The notes under the pieces: model-generated | The model's input: only the letters and a program-made list of their open reading frames with translations | What the model was told of the DNA's origin: nothing | The model's database searches: none | Part shown: positions 50,501 through 62,199 of the stretch, piece by piece | Layout: every line of letters begins with the position of its first letter | How positions within the stretch are numbered: the first letter of the stretch is position 1 | Program-made: the position numbers and the translations under genes | Origin: Macrocystis pyrifera | Taxonomy: Eukaryota; Sar; Phaeophyceae; Laminariales; Laminariaceae | NCBI GenBank assembly: GCA_031763025.1 | Contig: JASSKH010000025.1 | Span: 6,652,689-6,716,688 of the forward strand | Reading direction: 5' to 3' | DNA length: 64,000 bases

Positions 50501-52103
50501 GTAACACCACCACATCGTCACCACCACAAAGTCGCGCGTACTCTTCGGGCGGACTCGCACTCCCTCGACAAGACGACACACGCACCACGGAGGGTATCTG
50601 GTGAAGGCAGCTCTTCCCTGACTTCGAGTCTAACGAGGAAAGCTGACACCGAGACAAGCGAGCGAAACTAACGAAGCGTCAAAGAAGAGTGTTTGCTGCG
50701 TTTTTTTTTTTTTTTTTCCATTTTATTTTTCTTCTTCTTTACTTTTACTTTTCCAAAAATTCTCCCGCAATAAGGATTTGAGGTAAAATAAAAAATAAAA
50801 ATAAAAAAAACGCAAAAAAGAAAGTACCTTGAGGGAAGGTAGAACTCGATCGAAATGTTGCGGCGATAATTTTGTCGTCTCTGTTTCATTGGCCTACACG
50901 CACCGAGCATTATCCCCGACGCAGAACGCATCCCCAAGGTGCTATAACACCACCAATCAGACATAGGCACCGCTGCTGCCACAAGTCGGCACAACAGCAC
51001 GAGCGCTACGAGAGCGGAGGCCTGAAAAGGGGTATGCTGAGCATGGCGCGAAGTAGGCGCAAGCAACATCAGGGACGTGCAGGTGAACCGGCGAGACGTG
51101 GCGCGCTCTGCACCCGTGAAGGGCTGAGTATTCCATCGTCTACCGCAACTTGTTGTGAGCTTTGCGGGCTCGCTGAGTCCGACCGACTCGGGAGAGGAGG
51201 CTCGAAAGGAAGAGAGCGGAATCAGGCGGCGACGATTGCGGCTATTGCGTGAAACATCTGCCCGAGAAAGGCTGAGAGAGGGGCGGCTTGGGCTCGGCGC
51301 CTGTCGCGGTGCTGTGCGTCGGCTGGTTGTGCGGCGGTGTGGGAGGATGGAGGACAGTGCATCTGACAGCGCCCACAAACGCGAATTCAATTTTTACGCC
51401 GCATTGCCTCACCTCTCCACTTCCCTGTCCTATTTTCGGAGGCGTCGCCTGCAGGATTTGGTTTCGACCTCACTTGCAAACGCGCCGAAATCATGAAAGC
51501 AAGGGAATTCACTTTTTTTCCGCGGAAGGAAAGCACATACCGGTAAATTTTTCACTGCTGTCGCAAACGCTCTATTACGGGGACCATAGTAAATAGGACC
51601 TACCATACACACTAAAAACTGTATGTTTCCCTAGTTTTGCTAACAATATTTGGTCCTATTTACTATGGTCCCCCGTAATAGCAGCGAAGAAAAAAAAAAC
51701 ACACACACACACACACACAAAGAAAAACACGAAAATAGAAGAATGGCACAGAGACAAATACGCTCGAGGAGGCCAAACACTAGACCAGACGCAAAAATCA
51801 GAAGAGAAAAAAGAAAAAAACAAGGAAAACGACGAAAACGCGAACCACCTTTCACGCCCGCCTACCCTACCCACCCGCCCACCGAACCACTCTCTGACCC
51901 AACCACCCACTAACCCACCCGCTTTCCAGGTCTCAAAACCCGCGCTCGCGGCGAAATAAATGGTGCGGCCCCAGAAACAAACCTCGTGGTGAAAGGCAGC
52001 CGCCGCAGCCATCCCCTCCAGCAGCAGCGAGCACACTGCCATTGATGACGGCATTGAAACAGGCTCCGACGACGCACCCTCTCGTGCATCAGCGGCTGAG
52101 GCT

Positions 52104-52135
<32 letters not shown>

Positions 52136-52224
52136 GTCACCGACACCATCCCGTCCCGCCCCGACGCCTGGCGCTCCACTATAACCGTGCTTGGTGGGTG
52201 TGAGAGAGTGCCGATGCTGCCGCG

Positions 52225-52263
<39 letters not shown>

Positions 52264-53137
52264 GCAGGTGTGGCCGAGGAGGGCGTAGTGGCCGAGACGA
52301 AGGGATTGGTGACGGCGCCGAGGTGTATCTCGAGCGCGTCGAGCATCCACTCCGCGGTTTGCCTCCTGGCGGGATTTTAGGCACCGATCGGGTTGGCGTT
52401 AGCCTTGGGGTTAGCGTTAGGCATAGGGTTGGCGGTAGGGTTGGCGATAGGCGTAGGGTGTGGGGTAGTTAGGGTTACTCGCACTAGGGATAGCGTAAGC
52501 GTCATGGTTGTGCTTAGGTCAAGGGCGAGGGTTAGGGTTGGGGTTCGATTTTTCGGGGATCAACCACTCCGGGTTTTCCTCCCTGCCTACCTCTCTCCTT
52601 CCCTCCCGGTCTCGCTCTTCCTTCCCTTTTTGTCTCATCTCCTTCCCTCCCCGCTTCTCCCCCTCTTTCCCCTCCGTCCCTCCCTTCCAATATATCCCTA
52701 CAGCTAATATAGTTCATGTCTCTCCCTGACGCGCTAAAAAAAGCACCACACCAACCCACACTGCACCAATAAAACACACTGCATCGTTCCGCACCGAAGT
52801 TATCCCAAAACCTTCACCTCATATCACCCCCCACACACACACACACGCCGAACATCTCACGGTGCTCCGCGCTTGGTGCGAGCAACGTATGCCTGGTCGA
52901 TGAAGACCTGACGTGCTTCATCCCGACATCGTACATAGGCATGCGAAGGTCTATGGGCATACGACCACGGCAACGCATGGCAATACGTACACTCCCCCCC
53001 CCCACCATGGCCATACGACTACAGCCATGCATGATATCGAGTACCCCCCCCCCCCCCCCCCCCCCCCGCTGATCATATTTATGGTTGAAGAGATATCAGC
53101 TCCTTTGTGGCCACGAACTACAGCAGATATTAAGAGT

Positions 53138-53176
<39 letters not shown>

Positions 53177-53214
53177 ACCCCCCCCCCCCCCCCCCCCCCA
53201 CCCCCCCCCCCCCT

Positions 53215-53247
<33 letters not shown>

Positions 53248-53448
53248 CTGATCGAATACCCCCCCCCCCCCCCCCCCCCTCTCAGAAAGGGGATAAGATT
53301 AGCAAAAAGTTTCTATGTAATATATGGAATCAACGTAATGAGCGCCCAATCGTTGGAGGTGTCTCTATTAGGAGTAGGAACGGTGCTCCGTCTCGAAAGG
53401 GACGCGTGGTCAACGGTCAAATGACTACAAGGCAAGCAACAAATGAGT

Positions 53449-53523
<75 letters not shown>

Positions 53524-54361
53524 CTTCTCCGTCTCGAAAGGGATGCGTGGTCAACGGTCAAATGACTAAGGCAAGCAGCAAATGAGTACACGCCCCTCCC
53601 CCCCCCTCCCCCTCCCCTCCCCTCCATACCTCATGCCTGCGGTGAGAAACGGGCAGGTGTTTCGAGCAACAGCGGCCAGCGCAGGGGCCACCACTCCCAC
53701 CCCCCCGAAGCCTTCGCCAACGCCCACGATGGCAACGCGACCACCACCTCTATCAGCGTCGCCCCAGGCCCCTGATCCGCCTCCGGTATAGAGTGGAACT
53801 CCTCGCGTCTCTGCCAGGGAATAGGGGATGCATCCGGAAAGGGTTAGCGTATGTGCTATTGTATGATATCCACTAGCAAGGGATAGGGGATGCGCCGGGA
53901 TAAGGTGTTTACCTAAATATTATGATACGTAGCAGTGTCATTCCAGGCTTCTGGTGCGCCTCCGGTATGGAGTGGAACTCCCCACGTCTTTGCCATGGGA
54001 CAGGGGATGCATCCGGACAAGGTTAAATATTTCAACTTCAAATACAGCATTTCAACATTTATTCACAGAATTTCCAACGATTTTTGTCCCGCAAAAGGTA
54101 GGTGTATGGATGAATGGACGGATGGGCGGATGAACGGCGTGATGTTTTTGTGGGCAGTGTATTTGTTCTACTACTATTACGGGGGACCATAGTAAATAGG
54201 ACCAAACATTGTTAGTAAAAATGGCTAATTATATAGGTTTTCGCGTGTACCGTAGGTCCTATTTACTATGGTCCACCGTGAAACCACTGCTACTACTGCT
54301 ACTGCTACTGCTACTGCTACTACTACTGCTGCACCTACTACTACTACTACTACTACTGCTG

Positions 54362-54402
<41 letters not shown>

Positions 54403-56315
54403 GCTACTACTACTACTATTACGGGGGTCCATAGTTAACAGGACCTATGGTGTTCATAAAAACCTATATATTTGCCTACTTTTACTAACAAAATTTGGTC
54501 CCGTTAACTATGGACCCCCGTAATACTACTACTACTACTACTACTACTAATGCCACTATTATTTCAACTTCAACTTCCCGACTCTTGTGCTTCAACTGGC
54601 CACCTTGGCCGCAGCGGCAACCGATCATTCCACGCCTCCGGCAGGTCATTGATTGCCACAGTTCATGATCTAGATCGTTCCGAGGGACCATATTCTTGAT
54701 CTGTATGATCTAGCTCATGTTTCTGACTGGGAGCGATACAACCTGCATGATGTAGGGCGTGTTTCCTGGGATGGACCTGTACTGTACAGACTCCGCATGA
54801 CGCCTCAAAACGGCAGGTCGGGATCTACTGTAGACGATCTAGATGATCTGTAGATAGATAGATCGTGATCTCGATCCGTACTTGCACAGATCCTGCACGA
54901 CACCTCCGAACGGCAGGTTGGTTAGGAACGACTGCGGAAAACATAGTCATCAGGACCAACTGTGCTTCGTAAAAATACTGAAATATGTAGGTTTGAGTGT
55001 ATATGATGGGTCTTGATTACCATTATCCCCCTCAATAGATGATCTAGATCACGATCCATCCATAGATGATCTGTGATATATAGGTTTTTGTGTATATGAT
55101 GGGTCCTGCTTACCAAGCCCCCCCCCCCAACAGATGATAAATGTGATGTATCTGATCTGTACAAAGTTTGTTGATAATTCGCTCACCTCCGCCACCACAG
55201 GCATGTCGACCAGCGTGGCCATGAAAATATCGTTTTCGCTGAGCGCCAGAAGCAGCCGGCTCAGCAGAACCAGCAGGCCCACCTCCTGCAGCCGTCAGCG
55301 AGAGAGGGATAACAAAAACAAGGACGGTAAACGAAACGTATGAGGCTGTACTCGTAAAAGGGGTTTCACATCAGGATCAGGACAGGAGGCGTTACTACCT
55401 ACAGAAGCGGTGCCGGAAGAGCGGGGGGAGGGGGCACGAGACGCGGAACAAACAGGGGAACAAAAAGCGAGTGGGGGGGGGGGGGGGGGGGGGCTCACGA
55501 GAAGCTAAGCGCTCAAAGAGTAACTGATGAAAAGGAATGACGCGAACAAATATATAGGATGGCTGGGGAGAGCCGGAAATAACAGACTGCACTAGCGTAA
55601 AGATGAGCCGTTGTAACAGCGAGTCGTTGGTTCGCTTGCCCCAGCGCGAGACGGAGCCGGCCACCCCCGATGTATCTCTGTGGGGGTGCTGCATGGCATG
55701 AAAGCGGGTCCTACGCGTCAGCACAGACGAAACACACAAACAACACCCGAAAATCCCCCCCAAACAAAAACTACAATCACATGTACCTGTACAACGAAAC
55801 AAAACACAGCAAGACAACCGCACGCAAAGCACGACCCAACAACCAACAAGCACCAGAGACCAATGCACAGCAACACGAAAAAAAGAGTAAAAACCAACAC
55901 GAAACCAAGTCTAGAAAAACACAAAAACACAACAACACAACAACAACAACAACAACAACAAACAACAACAAACAGCAACAACAAACAACAACAAACAACA
56001 ACAACAACAACAACAGCACACGAACAAAACGCAAAAGAAAACACACGACATATCTATACCAAGCATGTAACTCGAGGCTGTAAATAGGCACCTACCTCTC
56101 CCAAAGGGTGGCTTCTTTGATGCTGAGCCTTTCTCTGCTGGAAGCCGTGACCACCACCGCCGCCATCACCATCACCATCTCCATCGAAGGGGCCGGTGTG
56201 GTCCGCATCGATCATAGTCCCCACAGATTCCTCCAGGAAATGAGAAACGCACACGGCGGTACCTCTCACGAGCTCCTGCAGAGTCGAAGCGGTGGCGGTG
56301 GCAAGGGGGAGGGGG

Positions 56316-56371
<56 letters not shown>

Positions 56372-59300
56372 CGGTTACTCATTTGTTGCTTACCTTAGCC
56401 ATTAGACCATTGACCACGCATGCCTTTCGAGACGGGGCACCGCTTCCACTCTTAACAGAGAGACCTCCAGCAGTTGGGCGCTCACTACCTTTCTATTCTC
56501 ATAGGTGTACTACGTAATTTGTTCGCTAAGGGGCCATCTTAACGGGGACTTTCGGCTCTTTCAATTTTACTTGATTTTTTTTTTTTCTAATGTAATTTAA
56601 GGGCCCATCTTATCGAGGACTTTCGGTTCTTTCAATTTGACCAGATTTTTTTCTTCTAATTTAATTTACATCTGATTGGACGAAATTTAGTGTTCCCCGT
56701 TAAGATGGGCTCTAATCTACCCTTCCGAGGGGGGCTGTGGGCTTTTTACGACTTGCCCCACTCCCCCCCCCCCCCACGTCTTCCCCCCTCTTCTATTATA
56801 TGTAGGTTGGGTTAGCGTCGGTTGGCAACGACACTGTAAAACATGCCGCTCACTACGTGAGCTAGACATCCAGGGTACCGTTTTTTTTCTTTTTTTTTTT
56901 TTTTTTTTTTTTGGCGGTCGCCCACAGCTGGTCGTCTAGTTAGATCATTTGTGCGAGGTAAGAGCCCATCTTAACGGGGAACACTAAATTTCGTTATTTG
57001 GAAATAAAATTTCAATTCCAGTGAATTTTAATTTGATTTCGAAAAAAAAAAACGTGATTGTATCCGATCGGGAAACGACGCATTCATTGTCAAACAAAAA
57101 GAAAATCGAAACAACCTGGAATAACGCAGCGCGTCACACAACGCCCAGCCGACAAACAGCGACGAGCGTAGACGAGAACGAAGGTTTGCGTTGTCGCATG
57201 CGCGCCGAAGCCAGCATTTTTTTTCTTTTTGGTGGCGCAGGACAGGAAGCTATCACTCTCAGGGTGTCTTGGGTGGGCGGAGGGAGCCCTCAAGCGCCAC
57301 GTGCGGAACAGCAACCGTGGTGCAGCTGTCGAGGTCTCGAGCGTATCCTCTGTTTTTTTGCTCGATTGCTCGGTTTTCGTGATGGTTGGCTGATCAGGCC
57401 GAAAAATTGGGCTTGCGGTCGCCATGATTTCTTTTGAGGCGCCACCGCCGGGGTACGATGTGATATGGTCAGTGGCCGTGGGCGCGGCTATTGCTTCGGT
57501 CGCCAGTCGTTGAGGTTCGCGTTTTATCGCCTCGACGGTGGTCACGGAAGCGGCCAAGAATCACCCAGACTCCAGCGGGGGTGTTGATCCACCATGAACA
57601 TGCTACATCAAGGCTGATCAACTCCCAAATTCGAAATTGAAATTAGAAAAAACACACGAAAAAAGTCCCAAAAGGCTTTTCACTCAAATTGATTTTTTCT
57701 AATTTTTCCCTTCGAATCCTGCCTGGTCATTCACTCTTTGGCCAATCAGATGCAAATTAAACTAGAAAAAAAAAAATCGAATAAAATTGAAAGGACCAAA
57801 AGTCCTCGATAAGATGGGCCCTAAAGGACCTTTACTCTGCACAAGGGAATTAATCGTATCACGTAGTGTTCAAGGTAAGGCACTCTCAAGGCAGCAGCTA
57901 CATAGTACTCCCATTGCTGTCTCTGGAAGTGGCTACACCGAAAAATTAAACCAACCCATTGAAGCTGCCATCCATATGCAAGTCCGCCTCACAAGCGGTT
58001 CTTAGTAGGATGCAGCTCACCCTTCATGCGACTCGCCGGACACCTCACGGCGCTTCTTCGCGCTTGGCGCAAGCAATGTCTGCCTGGTCGGTGAAAACCC
58101 GACATGCTCCGTCCCGGCAATGTAGGGATGCGAGGGTCTATGGTCATACGACTACGGCCATGCATAAGATCGAGTACATCTCTCCTATCGAGTACACACC
58201 CCCCCCCCCCCCCCGTCTTCTTTGTAGGATGCAGCTCACCCTTCATGCGACTCGCCCAACACACTAGGGCGCTTCGCGCTTGGTGCAAGCACAGTTCGCC
58301 AGGCCGGTGAAAACCCGACGTGCTCCGTCCCGGCATTGTAGGGGTGCGAGGGTCTATTGCATGACAACGAGTACAACCCCGCCCCCCCCCCCCCCCCCCC
58401 CCCGCCCCCCCGGACGTCGAAAAAAAACGGCAAAAAAATAGAAAAGACTTAAAACTAACTTCGGCCGCCTGGGAAAATTCTCGGAAACTTCTCGGAATGA
58501 AGATGAAACGAGACGCGTGTCACGGTATTCATGTAGGAGTAGCCCGTGAACTCTCTGAGGCTCCGAACGAGAGGAGCCCTGCACCCCATCCACTTGTTCC
58601 AACCCTTTTAGCGCTGCTGTAGTCCCGTTTCGACGGACAACCTTCTAAAAAAATTGAGCGGTTTTGTCTCGAACAAGGGACTGCAGTTTTGTGCCCTCGA
58701 AAAGGTTAACCTAAAAAAAAAACACACACACACACACACTTACACAGCCTTCTAGAGCAAACTGCAGTCGGACCATAGTAAATGGGACCAAATTTTGTTA
58801 GTAAAATTAGGAAATATATAGGTTTTGGTGTGTACCGTAGGTGCTATTCACTATGGTCCTCCGTAATACTCTATTTTCAACTAGTTGTGTCTCCAAAAAA
58901 AGCCACGACCCAACCCCGTGACACGCCCAAAAACGTGGTATATGATATTTTTTATCATCACTTTTACTTTCCAACCTCGTAACTCGTAGGAGGTTTTCTT
59001 TACCCTCAGCGAGCTTCTGGACAAGCCGTGGTCACAGGTGTCGTCCCTTCTCCCCCCCCCGATACGTGCCTTTATTTTTTGTCGCGCATAGGGTCCAGCA
59101 TTCCTTCCCACTGCTCGTCGACTTTCGAATTCATCGAATGTGTAGCTAAACTCACGCTCTCGCGCTTTCCCGCTTGTCAATTCTTTATGTTAAGAAAAAG
59201 TCTCTACGAGCACGCACTCGAAAAAAAAAATAGGGTCTTTCTCCCCAAATCCTAACTACGTATTCTTTCACTACACACTGAAAAAAACAACAATCCCATA

Positions 59301-59977
59301 GCAATCAAAAGAGGCCCGTCCCTATGTACAGCAGTAGTATATACTCCCCGAAGTCCTTTTTTTTTCTTCTTCATTTCTCGCGACAAAAGCCGATAATTTT
59401 ACCTGGTCTTGTCTCTATCTACTATATATACCTGGTATGACCTTAACCCTCTCCGGACTTCAGAGGGGGGGAAAAAAAAACTTGCAAAAAAACATGGATA
59501 TCTACAGAAACGGCTACAGTAGCTGCGTGTTTTTGGGGGATGATCTTCTTCCAACACGGTTGTTGAGCTGCGATGCAGGCATTCGTGCTGCACGGGCGCA
59601 GCACGACTCCACCCGAAACGCCGGGCGCCTACGCAGCTCGCAGGACGGCCGATACGTTTTGGTCGCTATCGAGGAGACCCGTAGGGGGGGTGTAGATGAA
59701 CCAGGATGGCCCTGCATCTTAACAACGGGCTTTTGCAACACAATACTATGCTGTACGCATCGATTGCGAATGTACCGGGCAGCTCCTCAGTCCAGGAGCC
59801 CCGTCGGTCGGGGGTACATATTTAATAGGACATATGGTATACATAAAAACTCATATATTTACCTATTTTTACTAACAAAATTTGGTCCCGTTAACTATGG
59901 ACCCCGGTAATAATAACAAATGCATCCCCTAGTTGCCATCAATGTCGTAACACGTCTCATGAGGAGTTGGCATTACT

Positions 59978-60018
<41 letters not shown>

Positions 60019-60276
60019 AAAATCATCTTCCGGGAAAACGTGGGAGTCTTTTTTTTTGTTCATCAACAGCTGGAAACACCAGACCTATACCTAACTCACG
60101 ACGACAACGACCATGGCAGCATCGACAGCATCAGTACCGGCAGCAACAGCAGCAGGAACAACAATATCAACACCACCACCACTACCACCACCACCACCAC
60201 CACCACCACCACCAACTACACCAACTACACCAACTACCGCCACAACATCAACATCAAAAGACACAACAACAACAGC

Positions 60277-60310
<34 letters not shown>

Positions 60311-61437
60311 TCCATAGCGAGAGCAAGAACTTTGAAGGAAAAGAAGGTTGAGAGCTGCTCACCTCTGACGCCGCCAACCGTGGCACGAAGCGAGGATTCT
60401 CGTGCACGAATGCCGAGAAGACCATGAGCGCCTCCTGGTAAATCGACAAGGCCGACCCTCGCGGCCTGTTTTCGACAAAAAAAAAAATGATGGCAAGCAC
60501 AATAGATATTAAAAACGACAACGAACAAAAACAAAACAAAAAAACAAGAAAGAAGCGAAGGAGACTGTGAAAAACATGCAAACAGACAAAAACCAGCAAA
60601 ACACGGACAGACAGGCAGGGAGACAAACAGACAGACGCACAGACGAACGAACAAACAAGCAAACAAACTGAAACAAACAAAACGAACAAATACACACAAC
60701 ACAAACGAATACACAAACCAAACAAAATACGCACAAAACAAACACACAAAACAGGCAAACGCGGACAATGATAACTGACTGACCGCCCTATATCCACAGT
60801 AGAATGTTGAGGCCGAAATAAGCCTTGCCGTGTCAAATATGCTAGGAGACCGCGGTTTGACTCTTCGACCGACCGCCCCCCCCTGCACTAAAACTAGTAT
60901 GCTAAGTCCTAAAGAGGCCTTGACGTGTCAAATATGCTAGGAGACCGCTGTCCCATCCCTTGACTGACCGCCCCCTGCACTAAAACAAGTACGTTAAGGT
61001 CAAAAGAGGCCTTGACGTGTCAAAATACGGGACAAATAGGAGCTGGATAGGAGCGAGTGTTACGGAAAGAAGGGGGGCGGGAAAATCCGAACGAGACCTT
61101 AGTTCGCGCCGCCCTTCTTCGCCGTACCGACGATCATCACCTCACAGCATCGTTCCCCCTTCATGACGAAGATATCACCATTGCTACTACTACTACTACT
61201 ATTTCTACTACCGCTGCTGCTACTGCTTCAACTATTAATACTACTACTTTACAACATCTACTATTACGGGGGAGGGCATAGTAAATAGGACCAATTATTG
61301 TTAGTAAAAATAGGTAAATATATAGGTTTTTGTGTGTGCCGTAGGTCCTATTTACTACGGTCCCCCGTAATACTACTATTGATACTATACTACTACTGCT
61401 ACTACTACTGCTATTACTACTACTACTACTACTACTG

Positions 61438-61477
<40 letters not shown>

Positions 61478-61507
61478 CCACTACTACTGCTACTATTACT
61501 ACTACTA

Positions 61508-61596
<89 letters not shown>

Positions 61597-62161
61597 GCTA
61601 ATCACAACGACTACGGAGCAGCACAAGCCGGTGCCCAGCAGAGCTTCCACCAACCTTTTCCGAAAGGGAGGCGTGGTCAACGGTCATATGAGTTAAGGCA
61701 AGCGACAAATAAGTACCCCCCCCCCCCCCCCCCCCCCACCCCCCCCTCACCTCGTCTTCCCCAGCCTAGCATCATTAACGTGCCGGAGAAGTCCCAGCGC
61801 AACAGCATGCAAGTCTTCGTCCGAGTGGATCACAAACAAGCATCTGTACACGACAAAAGGGGACAGGGGACGTTAGGAGGACACGGATGGGAGGGGACAG
61901 GGGACGGCAGGAGGAGACGGCAGGGTGTGGATAGAGGGAGGGGATAGGGGACAGTAGCAGGGGACAGGATAGAGGGAGGGGATAGGCGACAGTATTAGGG
62001 GACAGGATAGAGGGAGGGGAGAGGGACAGCAGCAGGAGGCAGGACGGAGGGAGGAGCAAGTAGCAAAGGACGGAAACGAGGGGATAGGGGACGGCAGCAT
62101 GGAGCGGAGAAGGGGGGGGGAAGGGGACGGCAGTAAGAAACAGACGAGGGGGCGGGGGGGG

Positions 62162-62199
<38 letters not shown>

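Noticed and set aside
50668-51390. 240-codon minus-strand frame as a single exon
   Set aside because: Phase with neighbouring exons fits only the short exon 50893-50828 in another frame; the long frame contains an S/R-rich low-complexity stretch.
57090-57557. 155-codon minus-strand gene
   Set aside because: Lies entirely within the 860-bp Harbinger-like element, with no recognisable domain and no equivalent intact frame in the 102-903 copy.
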